From positions 1 to 64,000 of the forward strand of contig JAJDWK010000094.1 in NCBI GenBank assembly GCA_022825675.1: 64,000 bases of DNA. Direction: 5' to 3'. Below are positions 41,596 through 50,845 of the stretch, one piece after another (within the stretch, counting starts at the first letter, position 1; the number at the start of each line of letters is the position of its first letter). The position numbers were made by a program, and so were the translations under genes. This stretch comes from Anaerolineae bacterium. GTDB taxonomy: Bacteria > Chloroflexota > Anaerolineae > Aggregatilineales > Phototrophicaceae. The notes beneath the pieces were generated by a model, which was given only the letters and a program-made list of their open reading frames with translations, ran no database searches and had not been told where the DNA came from.

Positions 41596-44500
41596 CTATT
41601 TCGCCACCGGGGCGGCTTGATACTGCGCTTGCAAGCTGCGGACAGTCAAGGGCTTTTCGCGCATGCGCCGAATGCCTTGCACCGAAGCCGCCGCCGCGCT
41701 CATAGTTGTAACAATTGGGATGCCCAAGGCATAGGCTTGGCTGCGGATGGCGATGCCGTCCGCGTGCGCCTGGCTGCCCAAGGGCGTGTTGAGTATCAGG
41801 TCAATTTCGCCCGCCTGCATCGCGTCAATGATGTGCCAACTGCCTTCCGAGAGCTTGTTGATAGCGCTCGCCTCGATGCCCATGCGCATGAGCCAGCGCG
41901 CCGTGCCCGCTGTGGCGACAATCGCAAAACCCAGCCGCCGCAGGTCACGCGCGATCTTCGCCACAACCGGTTTATCAAAGTCGTTGACGCTGATGAAGAT
42001 TGTGCCTGCCGCCGGCAATGGCGTGCCTGCCGCCGCTTGAGACTTGACATAGGCGTGCCCGAAGCTCGCCGCCTGCCCCATCACCTCCCCGGTCGAGCGC
42101 ATTTCTGGTCCCAGCCGCGCATCCACCCCGGGGAATTTCTGAAACGGGAACACCGCTTCTTTCACATAAAATCCCTTGACGGCCGGCTCTTCCAGGAAGC
42201 CCAAGCCCGCCAGCGATTCGCCGGCGGCAATCTGCGCGGCATAGCGCGCCAGCGGCTTCCCGGTCACTTTGCTGATGAAAGGCACCGTTCGGCTGGCGCG
42301 CGGGTTGACTTCCAGCACATAGACCTCGTCGTCCTTCACAGCGAATTGGATATTAAACAGCCCCTTCACGCCCAGCGCCAGCCCGATGCGCCGCGTATGC
42401 TCGCGGATAACATCAAGGTGAAAATAGCTGATCTTGTAGGGCGGCACAACACAGGCGGAATCGCCGCTGTGTACGCCCGCTTCTTCGATCTGCTGCATGA
42501 TGCCGCCGACGGTCACGGCTTCGCCATCGCAAAGGGCATCGACATCAACTTCATAGGCATCTTCGAGGAATTGGTCAATCAAAACCGGATGCCCATCCCA
42601 TTGCACATTGTCGTCCAGCCATTGCAGCAGTTGGCGCTCGTCATAAACTATCGCCATGCCACGCCCACCCAATACATAACTGGGGCGCACCAAAACGGGA
42701 TAGCCGATGTCAGCGGCGGCGGCCGCGGCACCTTGCCGCTGGCGCGCAGTTGCGCCCGCCGGCTGACCGATATCCAGCTCGCGCATCAACTGGTTGAAGC
42801 GCTCGCGATCTTCGGCGAGGTCGATGGTATCCACCGGCGTGCCCCATATCGGCGCGCCCATAGCCTTTAAATCCCGCGCGATGTTCAGCGGCGTCTGCCC
42901 GCCGAATTGCACGAGCACCCCGGAGGGCTGCTCCCGGTCGACGATATTCATCACATCTTCCGCCGTCAGCGGCTCGAAATAGAGCCTGTCGGCGGTATCG
43001 TAATCGGTGCTGACGGTCTCGGGATTGCAGTTGACCATGATGGTCTCATAGCCCAGCTCCTTCAAAGCGAAGCAGGCATGAACGCAGCAATAATCGAACT
43101 CAATGCCCTGTCCGATGCGGTTGGGACCGCCGCCCAGCACCATTACTTTTTTTCTGTCGCTGGGCGCGGCTTCGTCTTCCGGCTCATAGGTCGAATAGAG
43201 ATAGGGCGTGAGCGCCTCGAACTCGGCGGCGCAGGTATCCACGCGGTAGAAATTCGCGCTGACGCCTTTTGCCTTGCGATGGGCGCGCACGGCAGCGGCA
43301 TCAGCGCCCGTCAGCTTGCCAATATAAGCATCGCTGAAACCATATTGCTTGAGCTTCAGCAAGTCGGATTGGTCCAGCTGCGGCAGGCGCAGGTCTTTTT
43401 CCAGCACAGCGCTGTGCAGCGCCATCAGCTCTTGCATTTGCTGCACAAACCAAGGGTCAAAGCGCGTTGATTGTACAATCTCCTCAAGCGGGGCGCCTTC
43501 GGCAATAACGGCGGCGACTTGGAAGAGCCGCTGCGCCGTGGGCACACGCAGGACTTCTGGCGAGAGCGCCTCGTCCGCCTGGCTGCCGAAGCCGTCAATG
43601 CCGATATCAAGCGAACGCACACCTTTCTGCAGCGCCTCCGGGAAGGTGCGCCCAATCGCCATCACTTCGCCGACAGCTTTCATCTGCGGACCCAGAACGG
43701 GGTCCGCGCCGGCGAACTTCTTAAAATCCCAACGCGGGATTTTGACCACGATATAATCCAATGACGGCTCGAAGCTGGCGGGCGTCTGCTTCGTGATGTC
43801 GTTGGGAATCTCGTCCAGGCTGAAGCCGACAGCGACAAGCGCCGCAATCTTGGCGATGGGGAAGCCGGTCGCCTTGCTCGCCAGCGCCGAGGAGCGGGAT
43901 ACGCGCGGGTTCATCTCAATCACATAGACTTCGCCATCGTCAGGGTTAATCGCAAATTGCACATTCGCGCCGCCAGTTGTGATACCGACGCGGTCAAAAA
44001 TCTGGCGGGACATATTGCGCAGGCGCTGGATTTCTTTGTCGGTTAAGGTTTGCGCCGGCGCAATCGTGATGCTGTCGCCGGTATGCACGCCCATCGGGTC
44101 GAGATTTTCTATCGAGCAGACGACCACAAAATTGCCGATAGCGTCGCGCATCAGCTCCAGCTCATATTCTTTCCAGCCCAGCAGGCTGCGGTCCACCAGC
44201 ACCTCGCCGACCGGGCTCTGGCGGATGCCATTTGCCGCCACCTGCCGCAGCTCAGCCGCGTCATACGCGACGCCGCCGCCGGCGCCGCCCATCGTATAAG
44301 ACGGGCGAATGAGAACGGGATAGCCAATCTCATCCGCGAAATCCAGCGCCGCGTCCACGCTGCTGACAACTTTGCTGGCTGGCACTTTCAAGCCGATTTC
44401 ACGCATAGTCCGGTTGAAGAGCAGCCGGTCTTCCGCCAGTTGGATGCTCTCCAGGGTGGCGCCAATCAGCTCGACATTATGGCGGTCCAGCGCGCCGCTG

Positions 44501-44811
44501 TCCTTCAGCTGCACCGCGAGATTGAGCGCCGTCTGCCCGCCCACAGTCGGCAGCAGGGCGTCCGGCTTTTCGCTGGCGATGATTTTCTCGCAGATGTCGG
44601 CGGTCAGCGGCTCGATGTAAGTGGCATCGGCGAATTGCGGGTCGGTCATAATCGTGGCGGGGTTGGAGTTCACCAAAATGACGCGATAGCCCTGCGCCTT
44701 CAACGCTTTGCAGGCTTGCACGCCGCTGTAATCAAACTCGCAGGCTTGCCCAATCACGATGGGACCAGAGCCGATAATAAGAATGCTTTTGATGTCGCTG
44801 CGTTTTGGCAT
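41596..44811 (-). CDS. carB: Carbamoyl-phosphate synthase, large subunit
   Basis: A 1071-residue CarB with the two ATP-grasp halves (bicarbonate and carbamate kinase sites) and a C-terminal MGS-like regulatory domain. The typical markers are seen: [36 protein letters not shown] in the first half and [18 protein letters not shown] in the second. With CarA it makes carbamoyl phosphate for arginine and pyrimidine synthesis. It lies 32 bases after carA. Confidence 0.97.
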   Translation of the reverse strand: MPKRSDIKSILIIGSGPIVIGQACEFDYSGVQACKALKAQGYRVILVNSNPATIMTDPQFADATYIEPLTADICEKIIASEKPDALLPTVGGQTALNLAVQLKDSGALDRHNVELIGATLESIQLAEDRLLFNRTMREIGLKVPASKVVSSVDAALDFADEIGYPVLIRPSYTMGGAGGGVAYDAAELRQVAANGIRQSPVGEVLVDRSLLGWKEYELELMRDAIGNFVVVCSIENLDPMGVHTGDSITIAPAQTLTDKEIQRLRNMSRQIFDRVGITTGGANVQFAINPDDGEVYVIEMNPRVSRSSALASKATGFPIAKIAALVAVGFSLDEIPNDITKQTPASFEPSLDYIVVKIPRWDFKKFAGADPVLGPQMKAVGEVMAIGRTFPEALQKGVRSLDIGIDGFGSQADEALSPEVLRVPTAQRLFQVAAVIAEGAPLEEIVQSTRFDPWFVQQMQELMALHSAVLEKDLRLPQLDQSDLLKLKQYGFSDAYIGKLTGADAAAVRAHRKAKGVSANFYRVDTCAAEFEALTPYLYSTYEPEDEAAPSDRKKVMVLGGGPNRIGQGIEFDYCCVHACFALKELGYETIMVNCNPETVSTDYDTADRLYFEPLTAEDVMNIVDREQPSGVLVQFGGQTPLNIARDLKAMGAPIWGTPVDTIDLAEDRERFNQLMRELDIGQPAGATARQRQGAAAAAADIGYPVLVRPSYVLGGRGMAIVYDERQLLQWLDDNVQWDGHPVLIDQFLEDAYEVDVDALCDGEAVTVGGIMQQIEEAGVHSGDSACVVPPYKISYFHLDVIREHTRRIGLALGVKGLFNIQFAVKDDEVYVLEVNPRASRTVPFISKVTGKPLARYAAQIAAGESLAGLGFLEEPAVKGFYVKEAVFPFQKFPGVDARLGPEMRSTGEVMGQAASFGHAYVKSQAAAGTPLPAAGTIFISVNDFDKPVVAKIARDLRRLGFAIVATAGTARWLMRMGIEASAINKLSEGSWHIIDAMQAGEIDLILNTPLGSQAHADGIAIRSQAYALGIPIVTTMSAAAASVQGIRRMREKPLTVRSLQAQYQAAPVAK

Positions 44812-44843
44812 CGGCGCTTCGTTCTCGATCGGGTTCGCGCGGT

Positions 44844-45977
44844 TTAGCTTTTGGCGGCGGCATTTTGACGCACTGCCGCGACAAATTCATCAAAGAGATA
44901 CAAAGAATCGTGCGGTCCCGGCGAGGCTTCTGGATGATACTGCACGCTGAAAGCGCTTAAATCACGGTGGCGCAAGCCGGCGACAGTATTGTCATTGATG
45001 TTGATATGCGTGATTTCGCCGCCATTCAATGCGCTATTGGCGGCAACGGCAAAACCGTGATTATGCGCCGCGATTTCGACTTCGCCGGTCGCCAGATTTT
45101 TCACCGGCTGGTTGCCGCCACGATGCCCAAAGCGCATCTTTTCGGTCGCGCCGCCCAGCGCCAGCGCCAATATCTGATGCCCCAGGCAGATGCCAAACAG
45201 CGGCAGCTTGCCCAAAAGCGCCTGGACATTTTTGATGGCGAAGTCAAGCGCCGCCGGGTCGCCTGGACCATTGCTCAAAAAAATGCCCGCCGGCTTGAGC
45301 CGCAGGATTTCCGCCGGCTCGCTGCGCGCGGGCAGGACGCGCACTTGCAAGCCGCGGTCCGCCAGCATGCGCAAGATATTACGCTTGATGCCAAAGTCAT
45401 ACGCGACAACCAGCGGCGCAGCCGCCGCCGGGCGGGCGTCGCCATACCAAAGGGCGTCGCTGCCTTCCGTCCAGGTGTAGGGCGCGCCTGTCGTAACATC
45501 ATCGACCAGATTCGCGCCCGACATATCAAGCGAGGCGCGCGCTATCTTCACCAGCGCCGCTGTATCCGCCGCCGCCGCGCCATGCGCCAGCGCCGCGCGC
45601 ATAACGCCTTTCTCGCGGATATGCCGCACCAGCGCCCGCGTCGCCACGCCAGTGACGCCGATAATGTTGTTTGCCTTCAGGTAAGTCGCCAAATCGCCGC
45701 GATTGCGCCAGTTGCTGACAATCGGGCTGAGCGAGCGCAGGACAAATCCCGCCGCCCACACACGCGCGGATTCGGGATCTTCCAGGTTGATGCCGGTGTT
45801 GCCGATATGCGGCGCCGTCATCGTTACAATCTGCCGATAGTAAGAAGGGTCGGTGAGGATTTCCTGGTAGCCGGTCATCGAAGTGTTAAAGACGATTTCC
45901 CCGGTAGAAATGCCAACAGCGCCGAAGCCCGCGCCCGGGAAAACCCGCCCATCCTCTAAAGCCAGCGCCGCTTGCAT
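44844..45977 (-). CDS. carA: Carbamoyl-phosphate synthase, small (glutaminase) subunit
   Basis: A 377-residue CarA. The N-terminal CarA domain has [21 protein letters not shown]; the amidotransferase part has [16 protein letters not shown] with the nucleophile Cys and [19 protein letters not shown] with catalytic His/Glu. It releases ammonia for CarB. AAAGGGGAAG precedes the ATG. It follows argJ by 13 bases. Confidence 0.97.
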   Translation of the reverse strand: MQAALALEDGRVFPGAGFGAVGISTGEIVFNTSMTGYQEILTDPSYYRQIVTMTAPHIGNTGINLEDPESARVWAAGFVLRSLSPIVSNWRNRGDLATYLKANNIIGVTGVATRALVRHIREKGVMRAALAHGAAAADTAALVKIARASLDMSGANLVDDVTTGAPYTWTEGSDALWYGDARPAAAAPLVVAYDFGIKRNILRMLADRGLQVRVLPARSEPAEILRLKPAGIFLSNGPGDPAALDFAIKNVQALLGKLPLFGICLGHQILALALGGATEKMRFGHRGGNQPVKNLATGEVEIAAHNHGFAVAANSALNGGEITHININDNTVAGLRHRDLSAFSVQYHPEASPGPHDSLYLFDEFVAAVRQNAAAKS

Positions 45978-45990
45978 CGGGGCTTCCCCT

Positions 45991-47220
45991 TTAGGAGCGA
46001 TAATCGCCGTTGATTGAAATATAATCGTGGCTGATGTCGCAGGTCCAGATGGTGGCGCTGCCTTGCCCCAAGCCGCAATCCAGCGTGAAGGTCATCGCCG
46101 CGCCCGCCATTATCGCCGCCGCGTCCGCCTCTTGATAGTCGGTCGGCATGCCATTATGGAATATAAGCAAGCCCAGGTCATCAGCGGCGGCTGCTTCCCC
46201 CGCCGCCACCCATAGGGAGCTGCTATCGGGTTCAAGCGCGGCACCGGCGCGCCCCGCCGCCGCCATGATGCGCCCCCAATTGGCATCGCTGCCATAGAAG
46301 GCGGATTTTGTCAGCACCGATGCGCCGATAGTCTGGCCGATTTTCTCGGCATCCGCTTCGCTGGCGGCATTGATGATTTGCAGCGTCACGAATTTGGTAA
46401 CGCCTTCGCCATCACGCACCACTGCTTGCGCCAGATAGCGGGTCAAGGCGTTTAAAGCCCCCTGAAACTCCGCCAAGTCTTCCGCTGTTGTCAGCGATAC
46501 GCCGCTGCTGCCATTGGCGAGCAGCAGCACTGTATCATTGGTGCTGGTATCGCCATCCACCACGATGCGGTTGAAACTCTGCTTGTTTGCCGCGGTCAAA
46601 GCCGCCTGCGCCTGCGGCCGCTCCAGCGCGGCATCGGTTACAATCGCGCTCAGCATCGTCGCCATATTCGGCGCTATCATGCCGGCGCCTTTGACGATGC
46701 CGGCAACCGTATAGCGCCCGCTCGGCGATTCTACTGTCACCGAGCCCAGCTTGGGGCGGGTATCGGTTGTCATGATGCCAGCGGCGGCGGCGCGCCAGTC
46801 CTGCGCCAAGCGGCTGCTGGCGATTTCGATGCCGCGGGCGATTTTGGGCATAGGCAGATGGGTGCCGATGACGCCAGTGGACATCACCAGCGCCTGCTCG
46901 GCATGGATGCCCAGCGCCTCGGCAAGCAAATCCGCTGTCGCCCGCGCATTACGCAAGCCGAGCGCGCCGGTGCAGGCATTGGCGCTGACGGTATTGGTGG
47001 CGATAGCGCGGATACCAAGCGGATTTTCCGCCAGGCGCTGCATGTCCAGCAGCACTGGCGCCGCTTTGACTTTGTTGCGCGTGAATACGCCCGCAGCCAC
47101 GCAGTCGCTTTCGCTAACAATGAGGCTGAAATCAAGAGCGCCGTCTTTCTTCAAACCCGCATGCACACCGGCGACTCGAAAACCCGCAACCCCCTGTATC
47201 TCCGGCTTAACTGTCGTCAT
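45991..47220 (-). CDS. argJ: Bifunctional ornithine acetyltransferase / N-acetylglutamate synthase
   Basis: The start is the ATG at 47220, with GGAGGG five bases upstream; a TTG at 47223 is in frame but poorer. It overlaps the end of argD by about 14 bases. The 409-residue protein has the self-cleavage site in APNMATMLSA, just before the conserved Thr nucleophile, plus TDTRPKLGSVTV. It moves the acetyl group from acetylornithine to glutamate, closing the acetyl cycle. Confidence 0.96.
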   Translation of the reverse strand: MTTVKPEIQGVAGFRVAGVHAGLKKDGALDFSLIVSESDCVAAGVFTRNKVKAAPVLLDMQRLAENPLGIRAIATNTVSANACTGALGLRNARATADLLAEALGIHAEQALVMSTGVIGTHLPMPKIARGIEIASSRLAQDWRAAAAGIMTTDTRPKLGSVTVESPSGRYTVAGIVKGAGMIAPNMATMLSAIVTDAALERPQAQAALTAANKQSFNRIVVDGDTSTNDTVLLLANGSSGVSLTTAEDLAEFQGALNALTRYLAQAVVRDGEGVTKFVTLQIINAASEADAEKIGQTIGASVLTKSAFYGSDANWGRIMAAAGRAGAALEPDSSSLWVAAGEAAAADDLGLLIFHNGMPTDYQEADAAAIMAGAAMTFTLDCGLGQGSATIWTCDISHDYISINGDYRS

Positions 47221-48409
47221 CAATGCCCTCCAGAATTGCCGTCAGCTTGTCAATCAACTCGTCCACTTCCGCCTTGCCGATGATGAGCGGCGGCACAAAA
47301 CGAATGACATTGCTGCCCGAGCTGACCAGGAGCAAGCCATGTTCATAACCCGCGTTGACGACGCTGGCGGGCGGTATCTTCAGCTCGATGCCAGCCATCA
47401 AGCCGCGCCCGCGCACATCCGTGATATGCGGGCTGTTCAGCTCCGACAAGCGCTCCATTAGATATTCGCCGACTTCGGCAACATGCTCCAGGAAGCCGTC
47501 GCTCAAGACGCGGTTGACCACCACCTTGGCGGCGCGCATGACAACAGCGCCGCCGGAGAAGGTCGAGCCGTGGTCGCCCGGGCTCATGGCGCTGGCGATG
47601 GCATCACTTGTCAAAATTGCGCCGACAGGCAGCCCGCCAGCCAAGGGCTTCGCTAATGCCATGATATCCGGCGACACCCCGGCGAAGCTATGCGCCCACA
47701 AGTCGCCCGTCCGCCCCAAGCCGCATTGAATCTCATCAAATATCAGCGCCGCGCCATGCGCATCACAGAGCTGGCGCAGGGCGGCGAGGAATTCCGCCGT
47801 CGCTACATGGATTCCGCCCTCGCCTTGAATCGGCTCGACGACAACGGCGACGGTGTCGGCGTCGATGACTTCTTTGGCGCTTTCCACATTGTTAAACTCG
47901 CCGACGATCGCGCCGGGCACCATCGGCTTAAATGGCTGCTGATACTTTTCCTTGGGCGTGATTGCCAGCGCGCCCATCGTGCGCCCATGGAAACCTTCGG
48001 AAAAACTCACCACTTTTGTCTTGTTCACATCGCCATTGACATAGGCGCGCTTGCGGGCGAATTTCAAAGCGCCTTCAATCGCCTCAGCGCCGCTGTTGCA
48101 AAAATAGGCTTTATCCGCGAAGGAATTGTCGCAGAGCAGCTGCGCCAGCTCCGGCATCGCCTGCGTGTGATAGAGCCCGCTGACATGCAGCAAGCCCGTG
48201 TCCATCTGCGCGCTGACCGCCGCCTTTAATTCGGCGTCGCCATAGCCGAGGGCGTTGACGGCGATGCCGGCAACCCAATCGGTATAGGCTTTGCCATCGG
48301 TATCGTACAATGTAACGCCTTCGCCCCGCGCCAGCACAAACTCTGGCCGCGCCGCCACCGGTACGCTGTAGGCGCTGTCCTTCTGGATGGTTTCCGCTTT
48401 TTGTGACAT
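47207..48409 (-). CDS. argD: Acetylornithine aminotransferase
   Basis: A 400-residue fold-type I PLP enzyme. It has CNSGAEAIEGALKFARKRAY, LIFDEIQCGLGRTG with the PLP-binding Asp, and the lysine-bearing MALAKPLAGGLPVGAIL. It interconverts acetylglutamate semialdehyde and acetylornithine. A GAGAGGAAG site precedes the ATG. It is 23 bases after argB. Confidence 0.95.
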   Translation of the reverse strand: MSQKAETIQKDSAYSVPVAARPEFVLARGEGVTLYDTDGKAYTDWVAGIAVNALGYGDAELKAAVSAQMDTGLLHVSGLYHTQAMPELAQLLCDNSFADKAYFCNSGAEAIEGALKFARKRAYVNGDVNKTKVVSFSEGFHGRTMGALAITPKEKYQQPFKPMVPGAIVGEFNNVESAKEVIDADTVAVVVEPIQGEGGIHVATAEFLAALRQLCDAHGAALIFDEIQCGLGRTGDLWAHSFAGVSPDIMALAKPLAGGLPVGAILTSDAIASAMSPGDHGSTFSGGAVVMRAAKVVVNRVLSDGFLEHVAEVGEYLMERLSELNSPHITDVRGRGLMAGIELKIPPASVVNAGYEHGLLLVSSGSNVIRFVPPLIIGKAEVDELIDKLTAILEGIDDDS

Positions 48410-48432
48410 GCTTCCTCTCCCATATACATTCG

Positions 48433-49182
48433 CTAGCGCGCCGCGACAAGCGCCGTGCCCCGCCGCTGCGCCCAGCCTTCAAGGTCGGTTATTATCGCCC
48501 GCGGCAGGCCGGCAGCCAAGACCTGCAAAGCGCTCTTGACTTTGGGTATCATGCCGCCATGAATCTCGCCACCGTCGATATAGGCTTCCGCCTCCGCTTT
48601 TGTCAAATTTGGCGCGACTGCGCCTTTGATGATCACGCCCGAAACATTCGAGATGAAAATGACCTCCCGCGCGGCGATCGCGGCGGCGATAGCGCCGGTG
48701 ACGGTATCGGCATTGAGATTGAAGTTGCTGCCTTCCCCCAGGCAGACGGGCGCAATCACTGGCGTCACGCCCAGGGCGAGCAGGTCGCTAATCACGCTGG
48801 CGCGCACCGAGTCCACCCGGCCGGTGAAGCCCATATCCGCGTCAGGATGGCGCAGCGGCTGCGCGCGCAGCAAGCCGCGATCCACGCCTGAAAGCCCCTG
48901 GGCATCGACGCCCGCCGCCAGCAAATGCCGCACCAGCCGCTTGTTGACAGTGCCGCATAATACCATTTCCACCAGGGACAGCGTCGCCGCGTCAGTAACA
49001 CGCAAGCCGTCTACATACTTCGGCTGGATGCCCAGCTTCTGCTGCAGCCGCGTTATTTCTTTGCCGCCGCCATGCACCACCGCCAAGCCCGTTTCCCGGC
49101 GGGAGACAATGCGGGCGAAGCGCTGCAAGAGCGCTTCTTCGTCCAAATAATGCCCGGAGATTTTTACGACGCTCGCGCCCAC
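48433..49182 (-). CDS. argB: Acetylglutamate kinase
   Basis: I start at the GTG at 49182, which shares one base with the argC stop (TAGTG), so argB is translationally coupled to argC. A longer upstream frame lies within argC. The 249-residue kinase has VVHGGGKEITRLQQKLG, the nucleotide-binding FNLNADTVTGAIAAAI and GGMIPKVKSALQVL. It phosphorylates N-acetylglutamate. Confidence 0.94.
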   Translation of the reverse strand: MGASVVKISGHYLDEEALLQRFARIVSRRETGLAVVHGGGKEITRLQQKLGIQPKYVDGLRVTDAATLSLVEMVLCGTVNKRLVRHLLAAGVDAQGLSGVDRGLLRAQPLRHPDADMGFTGRVDSVRASVISDLLALGVTPVIAPVCLGEGSNFNLNADTVTGAIAAAIAAREVIFISNVSGVIIKGAVAPNLTKAEAEAYIDGGEIHGGMIPKVKSALQVLAAGLPRAIITDLEGWAQRRGTALVAAR

Positions 49183-50186
49183 TAGACAAGCCCCGCGGTT
49201 TCTTCTATGCCAAACATCAGGTTCATATTCTGCACCGCCTGGCTGGCAGCGCCCTTGCGCAGATTGTCGGTAACGCTGGTGATATGCGCCTGACGCTCCA
49301 GCACCGGCGTTACGCTGATGACGCAGGAATTGGTCTTGACCACCTGCTTGAGCGTCGCCTGCGCGCCCAATGGCAGCACTTCCACCAGCGGCTCGTCCGC
49401 ATAGTTTTGGCAATACAGTTCGTGCGCTTGATGGCTCGTCAAGCGCGCGTTTAATGTAACATAGATGCTGGACATCAAGCCGCGGGCGACCGGCAGCAGA
49501 TGCGGGCAGAAAATCAGCGGACCGAAATCGGCGCAGAGTTTGCGCGCCTCCTGTTCCATTTCGCTGATATGCCGGTGGCTGCGCCCGACCTTATACGGCA
49601 CGAGATTGCTGTACACTTCCGCGAAGTGCGTCGTCAGCGAGGGTTTGCGCCCGGCACCCGTCACGCCTGATTTGGCATCGACAATGACAGGCGCGTCCGC
49701 AGCCAGCGCGCCGCGGCGCAGCAGCGGGTACAAGCCGAGCAAAGTTGTCGTTGGGTAACAGCCGGGGGTAGCGACAAGATCAGCATTTTTGATATTTTTG
49801 CGGTTACTCTCCGGCAAGCCATAGGGGACTGGCAGCAGCTCCGGGTGAGGATGCGGGCTGTGGTAGGCGCGTTCGTAGGCTTCAGCGCTGTCCAGCCGCA
49901 GGTCCGCCGAGAGATCGACAACTTTCACGCCAGCATCAATACCCAACTTGGCGACTGCCGCTGAAGCCTTGTGCGGCAGCGCCAGGAAAATGACATCAAC
50001 TTCATTCGGACTTACTTCCGCGCTGGGGCGATAGCGCAGCGCTGTGCCCGCTACCGCTTCGCCAGCGTAAGTGTTGGAGGTGGCGAAGCCCATCTCAACA
50101 GCGGGATGCCCCGCCAAAATCTCGACCAACTCCAGCCCGGCATAGCCAGAAGCGCCATAGACACCCGCCAAAATTGTATTTGCCAT
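49182..50186 (-). CDS. argC: N-acetyl-gamma-glutamyl-phosphate reductase
   Basis: The ATG at 50186 follows AGGAAGG. The 334-residue ArgC shows the NAD(P) fold start GVYGASGYAGLELVEIL, catalytic Cys in TPGCYPTTTLLGL, and NLVPYKVGRSHRHISEMEQE. It makes acetylglutamate semialdehyde. It is the first structural gene of the operon and sits right after the leader terminator at 50211-50238. Confidence 0.96.
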   Translation of the reverse strand: MANTILAGVYGASGYAGLELVEILAGHPAVEMGFATSNTYAGEAVAGTALRYRPSAEVSPNEVDVIFLALPHKASAAVAKLGIDAGVKVVDLSADLRLDSAEAYERAYHSPHPHPELLPVPYGLPESNRKNIKNADLVATPGCYPTTTLLGLYPLLRRGALAADAPVIVDAKSGVTGAGRKPSLTTHFAEVYSNLVPYKVGRSHRHISEMEQEARKLCADFGPLIFCPHLLPVARGLMSSIYVTLNARLTSHQAHELYCQNYADEPLVEVLPLGAQATLKQVVKTNSCVISVTPVLERQAHITSVTDNLRKGAASQAVQNMNLMFGIEETAGLV

Positions 50187-50205
50187 CACTGCCTTCCTAG
50201 ACAAG

Positions 50206-50238
50206 AAAAAGCCCCGACCGTTGTGCAGAGATCAGGGC
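50206..50238 (-). terminator. Leader terminator (attenuator) before argC
   Basis: On the minus-strand RNA, GCCCTGATC (50238-50230) and GGTCGGGGC (50219-50211) pair over nine bases with a 10-nt loop, followed by five T at 50210-50206. It is a complete intrinsic terminator lying inside the leader, about 20 bases before the argC start codon, so transcripts must pass it. Confidence 0.85.
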
Positions 50239-50252
50239 GTGATTTCGAAATT

Positions 50253-50261
50253 GGGCGAGGC
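50253..50261 (-). promoter_or_regulatory. Competitor segment of the arg leader (antiterminator strand)
   Basis: The RNA GCCTCGCCC (50261-50253) can pair with GGTCGGGGC of the terminator (8 of 9 positions, one G-U among them), and alternatively with the segment holding the Arg codons (GGGC-AG-GAGGC, 50321-50311). These exclusive pairings are what an attenuator needs. Confidence 0.65.
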
Positions 50262-50266
50262 TGTAC

Positions 50267-50338
50267 TCACCAGCGGAAACCAAACACACTGAGCCCTTTC
50301 CGCTCCAGACGCCTCCTGCCCCGCGAGACTATAAACAT
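50267..50338 (-). CDS. Arginine leader peptide (23 residues)
   Basis: A short frame from ATG 50338 (a second ATG at 50344 and GTG at 50347 are in frame) to TGA 50269-50267. It codes for 23 residues with Arg at positions 6, 8, 9, 10, 13 and 22, of which 8-10 are three in a row (AGG AGG CGT). GGGG lies ten bases before the ATG. Six Arg in 23 residues at this position, between promoter and leader terminator, fits a leader peptide whose translation senses charged tRNA-Arg. It is too small to recognise by homology. Confidence 0.8.
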   Translation of the reverse strand: MFIVSRGRRRLERKGLSVFGFRW

Positions 50339-50374
50339 CGCCATCACACCCCATTGCCGAATCAACAATGAGGC

Positions 50375-50403
50375 ATTCTATTCAAGCAAGGGAATATCGT
50401 CAA
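50375..50403 (-). promoter_or_regulatory. Promoter of the arg-car operon
   Basis: On the minus strand TTGACG (50403-50398), an exact 17-base spacer and TAGAAT (50380-50375) lie about 30 bases before the leader peptide start, giving a leader RNA of roughly 180 bases. A further inverted repeat TTGCAC/GTGCAA (50429-50434 with 50442-50447) is just upstream of the -35. Confidence 0.75.
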
Positions 50404-50845
50404 CGATAAACGGGATTCTTATGCAGTTTTGCACTTCGGTTGTGCAACTTGTACACTAAGCAGAGGAATAGGCGCAGGCTATGCCCCGCTGCCAGCCCGT
50501 AAGGCAGCGCGCTTATCCGCCAAGTATTGCGTTAGGGGCAGCCAGGAAATCCGTGTACGAATGTTTATTTGGCTGCATGACGCTTGACAGGAATCTGTTA
50601 TTGGGGTACAGTGCTCTGTGGTGTACATACAGTCACATGTGATATTCCCAGCCCACGGGAAAAGGTTCAGGCAAAGCAGCCGATAATTCGCAAGACCAGC
50701 GTTGCCAGATGGTGTATATTTGCGTGCTTGGCAGCGGCTGGACATACTGAAACGCGACGCGGTTTCATCTCATTGAGCATGAACCCTAGTTTGGACTGCG
50801 TTTAAGTTGGCTTGCGCGGCGGATGTTTTGCGGAAAGGGTAGTCA
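50404..50845. other. Intergenic region between divergent arg and rpoD-like genes
   Basis: The stretch holds the TTGCAC/GTGCAA hairpin (50429-50447), the plus-strand promoter at 50584-50612, and a leader of about 235 bases before the sigma factor. The leader has one more perfect 6-bp hairpin, TGAAAC (50748-50753) and GTTTCA (50762-50767). I see no tRNA, small ORF of note or repeat otherwise. Confidence 0.55.
50584..50612 (+). promoter_or_regulatory. Promoter of the sigma factor gene
   Basis: TTGACA (50584-50589), an exact 17-base spacer and TACAGT (50607-50612). It would give a leader of about 230 bases ahead of the GTG at 50846. Confidence 0.6.
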
